DNA of 64,000 nt from Microbispora hainanensis (GCF_036186745.1 NZ_CP108086.1:1488001-1552000); one strand, 5' to 3'. Counted from the first letter of the stretch, positions 52,573-63,285 are shown. The notes: generated by a model from the sequence alone, not told the origin. Translations and numbers: made by a program.

Positions 52573-55500
52573 TCAGGGAGTCGTCTTGCACCCGGTCTTG
52601 AGGGCGGGGTGAGAGACTCCTGAGCAAGCGCCTGCCGTGTCAGGTGCGAAAACCCCGCGGCTCATCGCCAAAAAACAAAGCCGCCCGGTGTGGTAACGGC
52701 GAAACCGCTGGAAGCCCGCCCTCCTCGCCGCGAAGGCCGAGGAGGGCGGAGCCCGCCGAGTCCCCCACCGAGTCCGCCGGCCGAGCCCACCCGCCGGGCC
52801 GCCCACCGAGTCCCCTACCGGGCCGCCCGTCGAGAGCTCCGTCGAGAGTTTCCGTGCAGGGCCCGCTGAGGAGCCGTTCAAGGGCCGTTCAGGGGCCCGT
52901 TGAGGAGGCGCGGTCGAGCACAGGGCCCGGTCAGGACGGGCCGCCGTCCGAGGGGTCACCGTCCGGGGGTCACCGTCCGAGGGGCCGCCGTCCGGGGGGC
53001 CGTATCCGCCGCCGCCGGGGGTCTCGATCTCCAGCACGTCACCCGGCTCGACCCGGATCGAGTCGCATCCCGCCAGGTGGACCACGTCTCCGTCCGCGCG
53101 CCGCACCCGGTTGACGCCCAGCGCGCCGGGCGCGCCGCCGGCCATGCCGTACGGCGGCACACGACGGTGGCTGGACAGCACGCTGACCGTCATCGGCTCG
53201 CGGAACCGGATGCGGCGCACGGCCCCGTCGCCGCCGCGCCACCGTCCCGCGCCGCCGCTGCCGTGCCGTACGGCGAACTCCTCCAGCAGCACCGGGAACC
53301 GCCATTCCAGCACCTCGGGGTCGGTCAGCCGGGAGTTCGTCATGTGGGTCTGCACCACCGACGCCCCGTCGAACCCGTCTCCCGCCCCGGACCCCGAGGC
53401 GACGGTCTCGTAATACTGACGCCGTTCGTCGCCGAAGCTGACGTTGTTCATCGTCCCCGACCCCTCGGCCTGGACGCCCAGCGCGGCGTAGATCGCGCCG
53501 GTGATCGCTTGCGAGGTCTCGACGTTGCCCGCGACCACGGCCGCCGGGTACGTGGGGGCCAGCATCGACCCCTCGGGCACGACGATCCGCAGGGGCCGCA
53601 GGCAGCCGTCGTTGAGCGGGATCTCGTCGGCCACCAGGGTGCGGAAGACGTACAGCACGGCGGCGGTGACCACGGCGGACGGCGCGTTGAGGTTGGTGTC
53701 GAGCTGGGGCGAGGTGCCGGTGAAGTCGATCGTCGCGGTGCGGCGGGCGTGGTCCACCGAGACGCGCACCGCGATCACGGCTCCGGAGTCCGTCTCATAG
53801 CGGTAGCTCCCCTCGCTGAGGGCGTCGATGACCGCGCGGACCGAGCTCTCGGCGTTGTCCTGCACGTGCCGCATGTAGGCCCGCACGACGTCGAGGCCGA
53901 AGTGGCCGATCATCGCGCCGACCTCCTCGACACCCTTGGCGTTCGCGGCGATCTGCGCGCGCAGGTCGGCCAGGTTGGTCGCGGGGTCCCTGGACGGGTG
54001 CGGCCCCTCGGTGAGCAGCCGCCTCGTCTCCTGCTCGCGCAGGCCGCCACGGTCGGCCAGCAGGCGGCAGTCGAACAGCACGCCCTCCTCGTGGAGGGTC
54101 CTGCTCATGGCGGGCATCGAGCCGGGCGTCAGCCCGCCGATCTCCGCGTGGTGGCCGCGGGAGGCCACGAAGAACAGGATCTCCCGGCCCGCGTCGTCGA
54201 AGACGGGGGTGACGACCGTGATGTCCGGCAGGTGGGTGCCGCCGTGGTAGGGGTCGTTGATCGCGTACACGTCGCCGGGCCGGATCCCGTCGCCCCGGCG
54301 GCGGATCACCTCCTTGACGCTCGCGCCCATCGACCCGAGGTGCACCGGGATGTGCGGCGCGTTGGCGACGAGATCGCCGCCCGCGTCGAACAGCGCGCAG
54401 GAGAAGTCGAGCCGCTCCCGGATGTTCACCGACTGCGCGGTGGCCTCCAGCCGCGCGCCCATCTGCTCGGCGACGGACATGAAGAGGTTGTTGAACACCT
54501 CCAGCATCACGGGGTCGGCCGCGGTGCCCACGCCCGCGGCCCGGGGGCGGGCCCGCTCCCGTTCCACAAGCAGGTGCCCGTACGGCGTCACGCCTGCCCG
54601 CCAGCCGTCGTCGACGACGGTGGTCGCGTCGGCCTCGGCCACGATGGCCGGGCCGGTGACCGCGTCGCCGGGGCGCAGCCGTTCCCTCCGGTAGAGCGGC
54701 ACCTCGCGCCACGCGCCGCCGGTGTACATCCGGACCGCCTCGGGCGCCCCGGCGTCCGATCTCTCGGCGAGGACCGAAAGATCGGGCCGCTCGGCCAGGC
54801 CCACCGCCTCGACGGAGACCGCCTCCGCCACCAGCGGCCGGTCCATGAGGAAGGAGTAGGTCCGCAGGTGGGCGGCCTCGAACGCGGCCACCATCGCGTC
54901 CGTCTCGGCCAGGTCCACCTGCAGCGGCGTGTCGGTGCCGTCGTAGCGCAGCCGCACCCGCCGGCTCACCCGGATGCGCTCGTCCGGCACCCCCTCATCT
55001 GACAGCTCGCGGCGGGCCGCCGCCTCCAGGGTGCCGGCGAGCCCGGTCAGGCGCCGCGTCGTGGCGGGGTCGAGCCGGGCCTCGACCGACTGCTCCCGCA
55101 GCACGGTCGTGTCGGCCAGCCCGATGCCCAGGGCGGACAGCACGCCCGCCATCGGCGGCACCAGCACGGTGCGGATGCCGAGCGCGTCGGCGACCGCGCA
55201 GGCGTGCTGCCCTCCGGCGCCGCCGAACGTCGTGAGGGCATATTCGGTGACGTCACGGCCCTTCCGCACGGAGATCTGCTTGATGGCGTTGGCGATGTTC
55301 GCGACCGCGACCCGCAGATAGCCCTCCGCGACCTGCTCGGGATCGCGCTCGTCTCCGGTGCGGTCGCGGATGTCGGCGGCCGTCTCCGCGAACCGCCGCC
55401 GCACCTCGTCCACGTCCAGCGGCAGGTCGCCGTCCGGGCCGAAGACCTCGGGGAAGTGGCCGGGCTGGATGCGGCCGAGCATCACGTTGGCGTCGGTGAG

Positions 55501-56580
55501 GCACAGCGGGCCGCCGTTGCGGTAGCAGGCCGGGCCGGGGTCGGCCCCCGCCGAGTCGGGGCCGACCCGGTAGCGCCCGCCGTCGAACCGCAGGACCGAC
55601 CCGCCGCCCGCCGCCACCGTGTGAATGGCGATCATCGGCGCGGACAGCCGTACGCCGGCCACCTGGGTCTGGACGACCCGCTCGTACGCGCCCGCGTAGT
55701 GGGACACGTCGGTCGAGGTGCCGCCCATGTCGAAGCCGATGACCTTGTCGAACCCGGCAAGCCGGGACATGCCCGCCATGCCCACGACGCCCCCGGCCGG
55801 GCCGGACAGGATGGCGTCCTTGCCGCGGAAGTGCCCGGCCTCGGCCAGCCCGCCGTTCGACTGCATGAACATCAGCCGTACGCCGGGCAGTTGGCGGGCC
55901 ACCGACTCGACATATCGGCGCAGGACGGGAGACAGATAGGCGTCGATTACGGCGGTGTCGCCGCGCGGCACCAGCTTCATCAGCGGGCTGACCTCGCTGG
56001 AGCAGGACACCTGGGCGAAGCCCGTTCGCCTGGCCAGGCTCCCGATCGCGCGTTCGTGCGCCGGGTGGAGGTGGCTGTGCAGGCAGACCACCGCGACCGC
56101 CTGGACGCCCTCCTCGCGCAGCCGACGCAGCTCCGGCGCGAGCGCGTCGAGGTCGGGCGGGCGGAGCACCGTGCCGTCGGCGGTGATCCGCTCGTCCACA
56201 TCGGCCACGTGCTCGTACAGCATCTCCGGCAGCACGATCCGCCGCTCGAAGATGTGCGGGCGGTTCTGGTAGCCGATGCGCAGCGCGTCGCCGAACCCCT
56301 TGGTGATGACCAGCGCCGTACGCTCGCCGCGGCGTTCCAGCAGGGCGTTGGTGGCGACCGTGGTGCCCATCCGCACCGACTCGATCCACTCGACCGGGAT
56401 CGGCTCCCCCTCGGGGACGTCCAGCAGGGCGCGGATGCCCGCCACCGCCGCGTCGGAGTAGCGCGCCGGGTTCTCCGACAGGAGCTTGCGCGTCACCAGC
56501 CGTCCGTCCGGGCGCCGGGCGACGACGTCGGTGAACGTCCCGCCGCGGTCCACCCAGAACCGCCACCGATCTCCGGACAT
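52573..56580 (-). CDS. 5-oxoprolinase / hydantoinase (fused HyuA-HyuB), probable stop-codon loss
   Basis: 1335 residues as open from the ATG at 56580. The N-terminal half is HyuA-like, with [40 protein letters not shown] and [20 protein letters not shown]. The C-terminal half is HyuB-like, with [40 protein letters not shown] and [13 protein letters not shown]. It should open 5-oxoproline or hydantoin-type rings with ATP. The normal family end is at GGGGYGPP; here the frame runs on about 120 residues. A 14-bp unit in an array of 15-bp units (52934-52994) explains this: adding one base back would end the protein at TGA 52931-52933 with 1216 residues. Confidence 0.88.
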   Translation of the reverse strand: MSGDRWRFWVDRGGTFTDVVARRPDGRLVTRKLLSENPARYSDAAVAGIRALLDVPEGEPIPVEWIESVRMGTTVATNALLERRGERTALVITKGFGDALRIGYQNRPHIFERRIVLPEMLYEHVADVDERITADGTVLRPPDLDALAPELRRLREEGVQAVAVVCLHSHLHPAHERAIGSLARRTGFAQVSCSSEVSPLMKLVPRGDTAVIDAYLSPVLRRYVESVARQLPGVRLMFMQSNGGLAEAGHFRGKDAILSGPAGGVVGMAGMSRLAGFDKVIGFDMGGTSTDVSHYAGAYERVVQTQVAGVRLSAPMIAIHTVAAGGGSVLRFDGGRYRVGPDSAGADPGPACYRNGGPLCLTDANVMLGRIQPGHFPEVFGPDGDLPLDVDEVRRRFAETAADIRDRTGDERDPEQVAEGYLRVAVANIANAIKQISVRKGRDVTEYALTTFGGAGGQHACAVADALGIRTVLVPPMAGVLSALGIGLADTTVLREQSVEARLDPATTRRLTGLAGTLEAAARRELSDEGVPDERIRVSRRVRLRYDGTDTPLQVDLAETDAMVAAFEAAHLRTYSFLMDRPLVAEAVSVEAVGLAERPDLSVLAERSDAGAPEAVRMYTGGAWREVPLYRRERLRPGDAVTGPAIVAEADATTVVDDGWRAGVTPYGHLLVERERARPRAAGVGTAADPVMLEVFNNLFMSVAEQMGARLEATAQSVNIRERLDFSCALFDAGGDLVANAPHIPVHLGSMGASVKEVIRRRGDGIRPGDVYAINDPYHGGTHLPDITVVTPVFDDAGREILFFVASRGHHAEIGGLTPGSMPAMSRTLHEEGVLFDCRLLADRGGLREQETRRLLTEGPHPSRDPATNLADLRAQIAANAKGVEEVGAMIGHFGLDVVRAYMRHVQDNAESSVRAVIDALSEGSYRYETDSGAVIAVRVSVDHARRTATIDFTGTSPQLDTNLNAPSAVVTAAVLYVFRTLVADEIPLNDGCLRPLRIVVPEGSMLAPTYPAAVVAGNVETSQAITGAIYAALGVQAEGSGTMNNVSFGDERRQYYETVASGSGAGDGFDGASVVQTHMTNSRLTDPEVLEWRFPVLLEEFAVRHGSGGAGRWRGGDGAVRRIRFREPMTVSVLSSHRRVPPYGMAGGAPGALGVNRVRRADGDVVHLAGCDSIRVEPGDVLEIETPGGGGYGPPDGGPSDGDPRTVTPRTAARPDRALCSTAPPQRAPERPLNGSSAGPARKLSTELSTGGPVGDSVGGPAGGLGRRTRWGTRRAPPSSAFAARRAGFQRFRRYHTGRLCFLAMSRGVFAPDTAGACSGVSHPALKTGCKTTP
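52931..52994. repeat. 15-bp repeats at the oxoprolinase end, one unit short by a base
   Basis: Units on the plus strand are aggggtcaccgtccg (52951-52965), ggggtcaccgtccg (52966-52979, 14 bp) and aggggccgccgtccg (52980-52994), preceded by a related unit at 52934-52950. With full 15-bp units the minus strand would encode SDGDP-type pentads and then TGA. Confidence 0.85.
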
Positions 56581-56717
56581 CGGATCCCCCTCCGCACGCG
56601 TACATCCCCGTGCATCGAGGGCGCATGCCCAGACATAAATAGGGCGACGGATCTCCACATGCCGGACATATGATCGAGTGCCGTTTTCCGGATCACCCGG
56701 ACCGGCTTCAGGGGAAG

Positions 56718-58196
56718 GTGATCTCGGCGGTGGTGTCCGTGCCAAGTGGGGAACGCAGCAGGGGCATCGGCGCCCTCGTCACCGGCAACCTCCTCGGCGG
56801 CGTCGCGGTCGCCTCCGGCATCGCGGTCGGCGGGCTGCTCCTTGAACGGCTCGGCGGCACGTCCGTCGCGGGGCTCGGCCAGGCCGCGAGCGTGCTCGGC
56901 GCGGCGGTCGCCGCGGTGCCGCTGGCCGGCGTCGCGGCCCGGCGCGGACGGCGCCGTTCGCTCACCCTGGGGTATGCCATCGCCGTGCTCGGCGGCGCGC
57001 TGATCGTCACCGCCGCCGTCGTCGCGCAGCTCGCCGTGCTGCTGGCCGGGCTGGCGCTGTTCGGCGTCGGGCAGGCGGTCAACCTGCAGTCCCGGTACGC
57101 CGCGGCGGACGGCGCGGCGCCCGGCAACCGGGCCAGGACGATGTCGATCGTCATCTGGGCGACCACGATCGGGTCCGTGGCCGGCCCCAACCTCAGCGAG
57201 GTGGCCGACCGGTTCGGCCGGTGGCTCGGGCTGCCCGGCCTGGCCGGGCCGTACGTGTTCTCGATCGTGTCCTTCGCCCTCGCGGGCGCGGTGGTGACCG
57301 TGTTCCTCCGCCGACCCACCGCGCCGTCCTCCACCCCGTCAGCACCGGGCTCCGGGCAAGCCTCACCGGGCTCCGGGCAGGCCACCCCGGCCGCGCCGTC
57401 CGCACCTGCCACATCAGCCTCCGGGCAAGCCACATCGGCATCGAGTCCTGCGGCACCCTCCTCCACCGCCCCGGCACCGGCCTCCGGGCAGGCCGCCCCG
57501 GCCGCGCCGTCCTCTGGCCCGGCCTCCGGTGAGGCGGTCACGAGTGCCCGGGCGGTGGGCGCGGTGGCGGCGCTGCGCTGGGCTGCGGCCGACCCGGCGG
57601 CGCGGTTCGCGGTCGTGCTCATCGCGGTGGCGCACGCGATGATGGTCATGGTCATGGTGATGACGCCGCTGCACATGCAGCACCACGGCATGTCACTGCA
57701 GCTCGTGGGCGTGGTGATCAGCCTGCACGTGCTCGGCATGTACGCCCTGAGCCCGGTCTTCGGCTGGCTGGCCGACCGGATCGGCGCGGTACGCACGGCG
57801 TGCGGCGGGATGCTGCTGCTCGTGGCCGCCGTCACGCTCGGCTTCGTGGCCGCCTCCGCCGGGGAGGGCAGCACGCTCACCGCGCTCGCGCTGATCGTGC
57901 TCGGGCTGGGCTGGTCTGTCTCGTTGATCTCCGCGTCCGCGCTGCTCGCCGGCACCGCCGCGGACGACGTACGGGTGCCGTTGCAGGGCGCCACGGACGC
58001 CGGGATGAACTACGCGGGCGCCGCCGCGGCCGCGCTGGCCGGGCCGATCCTCGCCGCGGGCGGCTTCCAGGCGGTCAATGTCGCGGCGGCGGCCATCCTG
58101 GTGCCCGCCGTCGCGGCGGCGATCGCCGTCCTGCGCCGGGGCCGGGCGGCCGCGAAGGAGGGTGACGACGAGCGGCGCGAGCGCGTCCGGCCCTGA
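56718..58196 (+). CDS. MFS transporter with a long low-complexity central loop
   Basis: 492 residues from the GTG at 56718; neighbouring GTG codons at 56730 and 56733 are alternatives. Twelve membrane helices are expected. The first half includes [20 protein letters not shown] and [20 protein letters not shown]; the second half has [20 protein letters not shown], an MFS signature. Between helices 6 and 7 lies a ~90-residue Ser/Pro/Ala loop with repeats of S-G-Q-A, built from short DNA repeats. The overall pattern fits a drug-type exporter. It is divergent from the oxoprolinase gene 137 bp away. A hairpin terminator follows. Confidence 0.85.
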   Translation: MISAVVSVPSGERSRGIGALVTGNLLGGVAVASGIAVGGLLLERLGGTSVAGLGQAASVLGAAVAAVPLAGVAARRGRRRSLTLGYAIAVLGGALIVTAAVVAQLAVLLAGLALFGVGQAVNLQSRYAAADGAAPGNRARTMSIVIWATTIGSVAGPNLSEVADRFGRWLGLPGLAGPYVFSIVSFALAGAVVTVFLRRPTAPSSTPSAPGSGQASPGSGQATPAAPSAPATSASGQATSASSPAAPSSTAPAPASGQAAPAAPSSGPASGEAVTSARAVGAVAALRWAAADPAARFAVVLIAVAHAMMVMVMVMTPLHMQHHGMSLQLVGVVISLHVLGMYALSPVFGWLADRIGAVRTACGGMLLLVAAVTLGFVAASAGEGSTLTALALIVLGLGWSVSLISASALLAGTAADDVRVPLQGATDAGMNYAGAAAAALAGPILAAGGFQAVNVAAAAILVPAVAAAIAVLRRGRAAAKEGDDERRERVRP

Positions 58197-58210
58197 TCCG
58201 GCCCGGAAGT

Positions 58211-58235
58211 CCCTCTCGCCCCGACGGCGAGAGGG
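58211..58235. terminator. Hairpin terminator between MFS and small membrane protein genes
   Basis: A perfect 10-bp stem (58211-58220 with 58226-58235) and a 5-base loop, extended by gaag/cttc with one bulge. It lies 14 bp after the transporter stop and 14 bp before the stop of the convergent small gene, so it can serve both. Confidence 0.8.
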
Positions 58236-58249
58236 CTTCCCTCCCGCGA

Positions 58250-58414
58250 TCAGGCCTCCCGCTTCGGGATGACCCGCTTGACCGCCACCGCGGCGGAGGC
58301 CAGCGTGAACAGGCCCAGGGCGATCCAGAGCGCGTTCCAGCCCATGAACGGGGCGGTCAGCGCCGCGCCGCCGAAGCCCGCCGCAACGCCCCCGATGGGT
58401 GGGTTGTTGTACAT
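58250..58414 (-). CDS. Small one-helix membrane protein
   Basis: 54 residues from the ATG at 58414 (MYNNPPIGGVAAGFGGAALT). One hydrophobic stretch, WNALWIALGLFTLASAAVAV, is followed by a basic end KRVIPKREA. This layout resembles small single-pass proteins with a cell-wall-sorting-like tail, but no LPXTG-type motif is present. The start lies three bases after the glycosyltransferase stop, in the pattern TGATTATG, so its translation is coupled to that gene. It may be a helper of the glycosyltransferase. The gene is too short for certainty. Confidence 0.6.
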   Translation of the reverse strand: MYNNPPIGGVAAGFGGAALTAPFMGWNALWIALGLFTLASAAVAVKRVIPKREA

Positions 58415-58416
58415 AA

Positions 58417-59649
58417 TCACCATTTCCTTTCCCGACGCCATGCGGCGTCCCAGAAGGCTTTCGCCTGTGCGATCTGCAAGAAGACATCGAAGATCATTTC
58501 GACGACGAGCAGGGCGGCGAGAGCCATCTGTACGCCGCCCCTGCTCCGCACGGTCACGACCCGCTCGACCATGAAGACGCCCGTGACCGCCACCCAGAGC
58601 GGATGTAAGGCGAGTGCGCCCGTGACCGCGATCGACCAGGCCGTGGCGCCCAGGTACGCGAAGATCACGATGATTCCGATCAACGACAGGAGCTGGCGCC
58701 CCCAGTAGGGCAACGTGATCCGCGTCCAGCCGTAGTCGGTGAGGTTCTCCAGCGCCCCTCGCTTCCACCGCAGCCGCTGCTTGAACAGGTCCCTCCAGGT
58801 CTCCATGACCTCGGTCGAGAGCGTGCACTCCGCAGGGCACAGGATGCGGAAGTCCAGGTGCAGCAGCGCCAGGGTGAGCTCGTTGTCCTCGGTCAGCACG
58901 CGCACGTCGTACACCTGGTCGCGACCGGGGAGACGACCACTGCGGCGGGCCCTGACGACCTCCTTGAGCGCGAGCGCGCGAAACAGCGTCGCCGTCCCGG
59001 TGAGCACCAGCGCCTTTCCCCGCAACCGTCGCACGTCGCGGGCGTAGCGCGCGTACTCGTTGCGCTGGAACATGCCCACCAGGCCGCCGCCCGGCTTGCC
59101 GGTGAAGGTGCCCCCCACCGCGGCCAGTTCGCCGGTGGCCAGGCGGAGGACGGCGTGCTCGATGAAACCGGGGTCGAGCGCCGAGTCCGCGTCCATGACC
59201 AGTACGGCATGCCGAGACCCCATCTCGGGCAGCAGAGCCTTGAGCACCTGGTTGAGCGCGCCCGCCTTCTTGTGGCGGTTGCCGACCGTCTCGATCACCT
59301 CGGCGCCGTGCGCGCGTGCGATGTCCGCGGTCCTGTCGGTGCAGTTGTCCGCGATCACGATGACGCGGTTGGGCCTGCGCCGCTGGCCGTGCAGGGACGT
59401 GATCGTTTCGGCGATCTGGTCCTCTTCGTCGTGCGCCGGGACCAGCACGGTGACGTGCATGCGCGAGGGGTCGACCTCAGGAAGGTCCCGCTTGCCGTCG
59501 GCGCCCTTCACGGCCCGGCGCCGGCCCCCACGGGCCGCGGCGAGGATGCTCGGACGAACCGGCGTGGCCGCGGGTCCGGAATGCCCGGCATCGGGGACGT
59601 GGCCGCGCCCGATCTCCGGCGGCCCGGTCAAATTTTCCGACTGAACCAC
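58417..59649 (-). CDS. Membrane glycosyltransferase, family 2
   Basis: 410 residues from a GTG at 59649; a shorter start is possible because the first ~60 residues are low in conservation. The GT2 catalytic domain starts MHVTVLVPAHDEEDQIAETI. Conserved parts are VIVIADNCTDRTADIARAHG, HAVLVMDADSALDPGFIEHA (D-x-D metal site), VRVLTEDNELTLALLHLDFR (the T-E-D acid) and LFKQRLRWKRGALENL (Q-x-x-R-W). At least three membrane helices follow, including LLSLIGIIVIFAYLGATAWS. It resembles poly-N-acetylglucosamine or cellulose-synthase-type enzymes that make and export a beta-linked polymer. It precedes the small one-helix protein and is divergent from sortase F. Confidence 0.88.
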   Translation of the reverse strand: MVQSENLTGPPEIGRGHVPDAGHSGPAATPVRPSILAAARGGRRRAVKGADGKRDLPEVDPSRMHVTVLVPAHDEEDQIAETITSLHGQRRRPNRVIVIADNCTDRTADIARAHGAEVIETVGNRHKKAGALNQVLKALLPEMGSRHAVLVMDADSALDPGFIEHAVLRLATGELAAVGGTFTGKPGGGLVGMFQRNEYARYARDVRRLRGKALVLTGTATLFRALALKEVVRARRSGRLPGRDQVYDVRVLTEDNELTLALLHLDFRILCPAECTLSTEVMETWRDLFKQRLRWKRGALENLTDYGWTRITLPYWGRQLLSLIGIIVIFAYLGATAWSIAVTGALALHPLWVAVTGVFMVERVVTVRSRGGVQMALAALLVVEMIFDVFLQIAQAKAFWDAAWRRERKW

Positions 59650-59787
59650 TCAAACCGTCCAGATCACCGCAAACAGCCATATTTAGGCAACAACTTCCAG
59701 AAGGTTACACGCGTGACGGGAGTGCCTGCTTGTCATGAAAGCGACATATGATGTCCCGGAAGGTCTCAGTATGGAAACGGTGATGAA

Positions 59788-60459
59788 ATGGGCAGGGCTG
59801 CTGTCGCCGTCCTCCTGGGCCTGTCCGCAGTCGCAGTCGCCGTCACGGTGGCAGTCCCGGTGGCCGTCACGGTGGCCGCCGGGCGTTCCGGCGACCGTCA
59901 GGCGACGCCGCCCAGCCCTCCCGTCAGCGTCTCCACCCCTCGGGCGCATCCGAAGGCCACCGCGCACGCCCTCGCGTCGTCGCCCCCGGTCATGCTGGAG
60001 ATTCCGAAGATCGGGGTACGGACCACGCTGATGACGCTGGGCAAGAATCCGGACGGGACGCTGGAGGTCCCGCCTCTCGACAGGGTCGACGAGGCGGGGT
60101 GGTACCGCCTCGGCCCCTCGCCCGGGTCACCCGGCCCCGCGGTCATCGCCGGTCACGTCGACTCGAAGAAGGGACCTGGCGTCTTCTTCCGGCTCGGAGA
60201 CCTGCGGCCGGGCGACACGGTGAGGATCTCCAGGAAGGACCGCACCCAGGCGATCTTCGAGGTGGATTCCCTGGAGAGCGTGCCGAAGGACCGCTTCCCC
60301 ACCCGCAGGGTCTACGGAATGGTGAAGTTCCCCGGCCTGCGCCTCATCACCTGTGGCGGCGCGTTCGACACGGCCGGCGGCCACTACCGCGACAACGTCA
60401 TCGTCTACGCCCACCTCGTCGCCGGCCGGGACCTGGGCGGCGCCGCCCTCCCCCGTTGA
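59788..60459 (+). CDS. Class F sortase
   Basis: 223 residues from the ATG at 59788. An N-terminal membrane anchor, AAVAVLLGLSAVAVAVTVAV, is followed by a Ser/Pro linker and the sortase barrel. The catalytic triad is present: His near residue 123 in PAVIAGHVDSKKG, Cys near 188 in LRLITCGGAFD, Arg near 201 in GHYRDNVIVYAHL. Class F sortases are common in actinobacteria and are thought to join surface proteins to the cell wall, though their substrates are mostly unknown. No LPXTG protein is encoded nearby. It is divergent from the GT2 gene, with 138 bp between. Confidence 0.9.
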   Translation: MGRAAVAVLLGLSAVAVAVTVAVPVAVTVAAGRSGDRQATPPSPPVSVSTPRAHPKATAHALASSPPVMLEIPKIGVRTTLMTLGKNPDGTLEVPPLDRVDEAGWYRLGPSPGSPGPAVIAGHVDSKKGPGVFFRLGDLRPGDTVRISRKDRTQAIFEVDSLESVPKDRFPTRRVYGMVKFPGLRLITCGGAFDTAGGHYRDNVIVYAHLVAGRDLGGAALPR

Positions 60460-60545
60460 TCAGCCGCAGGGACCCCTGCAGCATCATGAGGGTGTCCGCG
60501 GCCTTCGCAGAGCCGCCGGGCCGATCGGCATCGGGATGAGAGGAA

Positions 60546-60983
60546 GTGGCGGGCATGCGGTTCGAGACCGGCGTCGACATCGACGCCGCAGCGGAGCGGG
60601 TCTGGCGGGTCATGACGGACGTCACCCGATGGCCCGAGTTCACCCCCACCATGACCGCGATCGAGCCCCTCGGCGACGGCCCGCTCGGCATCGGCGGCCG
60701 GTTCCGGATCAAACAGCCGGGGCTTCCCCCGATGGTCTGGCAGGTGACCGAGTTCACCGACGGCGCCTCCTTCACCTGGCAGGCGACCGGCGGGGGCGTG
60801 ACCACGGTCGGGACGCACGTGCTCACGCCCCGCGAGAACGGGGTGTCGGTCCGGCTCGGGATCGACCAGTCAGGACCGCTGTCGCCGCTGGTGAGCCTGC
60901 TGGCCGGCGGCCGCACCCGAAGGTTCGTACGCACGGAGGCGGAGAGCCTCAAACGACGCTGCGAGTCCGGCGCGGGCGTGTGA
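60546..60983 (+). CDS. SRPBCC-family (polyketide cyclase-like) protein
   Basis: 145 residues from the GTG at 60546 with GAGAGGAA upstream. Family features: FETGVDIDAAAERVWRVMTD, VTRWPEFTPTMTAIEPLGDG, FRIKQPGLPPMVWQVTEFTD and SFTWQATGGGVTTVGTHVL. The fold is a helix-grip hydrophobic pocket that binds lipids or polyketides, and no catalytic role can be assigned. It lies 87 bp after the sortase gene on the same strand and may be co-transcribed. Confidence 0.85.
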   Translation: MAGMRFETGVDIDAAAERVWRVMTDVTRWPEFTPTMTAIEPLGDGPLGIGGRFRIKQPGLPPMVWQVTEFTDGASFTWQATGGGVTTVGTHVLTPRENGVSVRLGIDQSGPLSPLVSLLAGGRTRRFVRTEAESLKRRCESGAGV

Positions 60984-61102
60984 GGCAAGCGCGTCCAGGC
61001 CCGCGAGAAGCTGAAGGACTCATCACCGCGGGTCCTGGTGAGCGAGTGAGCGGTGGGCCGGGGTCCGGGGACGTGACCCCGGGCTCCGGCCCACGCGGGT
61101 GA

Positions 61103-63253
61103 CTACGGGGCCGGGTAGTCCGTGACGAACACCGGCGCGCCGACCTTGGTCGTGTCGGCCGCGTCGCCGACGCCGTTGACGACGTGGTCGATCGTCCCGG
61201 CGCTGAGGTTGACCGTCATGATGTGGTGCAGCTTCACGCCCGGGGTCTGCGGCACCTCGAAGCCGTTCTCGGTGTGGATCTCCGGGTTGTTCTGGTTGAA
61301 GACGTAGACGCCCGCGCCGTAGAGGTTGTGCCTCTTCACGCGGTCGCCGACCTTGTAGCCGGCGTAGCCCTCCACGGATCCGTTCATCCAGTCGGCCTGC
61401 GTCGGCGGGTCGTACGGCAGCTCGTTCTGGTAGAGGATCGTCGTGCCGTCCTCGCCGTTCCAGACGGTGTTGTAGCGCTGGAAGTGCTCGACGAACAGGC
61501 CGGTCGCCGTCACGTGGTCGCCGTTGACGACGACGCCGTAGCGGCCGATGTTGGTGTTCCAGCGCTGCGTGTCGGTGAAGCCCTCGACGCCGTGGTCGCC
61601 GCGCCACACCCAGGTGTGGTCGATGAGCACGTTGTCGCTGTTGACCTCGAGAGCGGTCTCGGTCTTGCCGACGTGCGGGCCGCCGACCCGGAAGTACACG
61701 TCGGACAGGGTCGTCGGGTTGTCCGGCGAGCTCCCGTGGCCGCCACCGGGCCCACCACCCGCGGGCCCACCACCCGTGGGTCCACCAGCGGGCCCACCAG
61801 CAGGCCCACCAGCGGGTCCACCGCCACCAGGCCCACCACCAGGCCCAGCGCCAGCCGGCCCGCCGTGCTCCTTGCCCACCCGCAGCAAGACGGGGGACTT
61901 CTGCAGACCCGCGTCGACGGTGACGCCCGCGACGATCACGCCGGGAACGTCGGCGATGTCGAGCGCGGTCGCGCCGTGCGAGGCGGTGAGGGTGGCGTGC
62001 CCGAGGCCGAGGACCACGGTGTCGGGGCGCTTGACCTCGATGCTCTTCGCGATGTCGTACACGCCGGGCGTGAGCAGCAGGTTCTTGCCGCGCGCGAGCT
62101 GGCTGTTGATCGCCTGCACCGAGTCGGACGGCTTCGCGACGTAGAAGTCCGACAGCGGCACCGTACGGCCCGGCGTCATGCCGTCCGCCCACGAGATGCC
62201 GCGCGTGTTCTTCCTGGCGGCGGGCACGCGGACGTTGAGCCTGCCCTGCGCGTCGGTGAACAGGTAGGGCTTCTCACGGCTGACGGGGGTGTTCTCCAGC
62301 GTGGTGTAGGGCGGGTCGGGGAAGCCCGACTCGTCCGGCGCGCCGACGACGCCCGAGAAGACCTGGTTCCACACCGCGTTGGACCACCCGGCGACCTCGG
62401 TGTTGCGGGTCAGCCACTGCTGCTGGGAACCGTTGGTGACGGACGGCAGGCGGGAGTCGGCGATGAAGCCGCCGCTGGCGTACTGCGGGCCGGCGGTGCA
62501 GTAGTCCATCAGCGACAGGGTGCCGCCGGTGACGTTGAGGCGGCGCATGGAGACCGCCTGGGAGACGGCCCAGAAGTTCGCCGACTGGCGGCAGCCGTCC
62601 TGACCCGCGGCGTTGATGTCGATCGACAGGTTCGACAGCGTGCGCCAGAAGTTGACGAGCGCGAGGCAGTTGCCGGTGCCGTTGTTCTCCAGGCAGCGGT
62701 TGTAGACCTCGACCTTGCCGTTGATGACGACGTCGGTGGGCGAGGCGCCGAGACCGGCGATCTCGGTGTAGTAGCCGACCTTGATCTGCAGCGGATGCTC
62801 GGCGGTGCCGTACGTGCCGGGCTTGAAGAGGTAGGCGTGCCGCTCGGTGCCCATCTCGTTGTCGACCTGCGCCGCGTGCGCCGCGTCGAGGGTCGCCTGG
62901 ATCTGGTCGACCGGCATGCTCGGGTCGAAGACGGTGACGCCGGGCCCGAGGTCGGGCACTCCTCCGTGATCGCCGGGGCCACCCGGGCCCCCGGGGCCCC
63001 CGGGGCCCCCGGGGCCGCCGGGACCACCGGGACCACCGGGACCACCCGGGACGGCGGGGGCGCCGGGGCCGTGGTCCGGTGCGGCGGGGCCGTGGTCCGG
63101 TGCGGCGGCGGCGGCCGTCGCTCCCGCCGTCACGACGGCGGTCGTCAGCACGAGACCGAACGTGAACGCCCGGCCGATGAGGCGGCGGCCGGAACGCCGC
63201 CTTGTGGGACTATCGGCGCCGGGAGTCCCAGAGTCATGAGTCTGGGTCGTCAT
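61103..63253 (-). CDS. Secreted right-handed beta-helix protein (GH55-like)
   Basis: 716 residues. The signal peptide has a basic start RRSGRRLIGRAFTFGLVLTT and ends near ATAAAAAPDH. A Gly/Pro-rich linker, GGPGGP repeats, follows to about residue 95. The first beta-helix part starts VTVFDPSMPVDQIQATLDAA, the second LYVAKPSDSVQAINSQLARG-like (here DFYVAKPSDSVQAINSQLAR), as in the two-lobed family 55 exo-beta-1,3-glucanases. A second Gly/Pro insert of about 50 residues separates LLRVGKEHGG from SSPDNPTTLSDVYFRVGGPH. Similar proteins are often labelled adenylyl cyclase in databases, which I judge wrong for this sequence. A LacI-type palindrome 33 bp upstream suggests sugar control. Confidence 0.75.
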   Translation of the reverse strand: MTTQTHDSGTPGADSPTRRRSGRRLIGRAFTFGLVLTTAVVTAGATAAAAAPDHGPAAPDHGPGAPAVPGGPGGPGGPGGPGGPGGPGGPGGPGDHGGVPDLGPGVTVFDPSMPVDQIQATLDAAHAAQVDNEMGTERHAYLFKPGTYGTAEHPLQIKVGYYTEIAGLGASPTDVVINGKVEVYNRCLENNGTGNCLALVNFWRTLSNLSIDINAAGQDGCRQSANFWAVSQAVSMRRLNVTGGTLSLMDYCTAGPQYASGGFIADSRLPSVTNGSQQQWLTRNTEVAGWSNAVWNQVFSGVVGAPDESGFPDPPYTTLENTPVSREKPYLFTDAQGRLNVRVPAARKNTRGISWADGMTPGRTVPLSDFYVAKPSDSVQAINSQLARGKNLLLTPGVYDIAKSIEVKRPDTVVLGLGHATLTASHGATALDIADVPGVIVAGVTVDAGLQKSPVLLRVGKEHGGPAGAGPGGGPGGGGPAGGPAGGPAGGPTGGGPAGGGPGGGHGSSPDNPTTLSDVYFRVGGPHVGKTETALEVNSDNVLIDHTWVWRGDHGVEGFTDTQRWNTNIGRYGVVVNGDHVTATGLFVEHFQRYNTVWNGEDGTTILYQNELPYDPPTQADWMNGSVEGYAGYKVGDRVKRHNLYGAGVYVFNQNNPEIHTENGFEVPQTPGVKLHHIMTVNLSAGTIDHVVNGVGDAADTTKVGAPVFVTDYPAP

Positions 63254-63285
63254 ACGGTTCGTCCTTTCCGCTGCGTGCCGCAGCC

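Noticed and set aside
61103-63253. Database-style naming of this protein as adenylyl cyclase.
   Set aside because: No cyclase motif is visible; the signal peptide and repeated beta-helix pattern fit a secreted GH55-like protein better.
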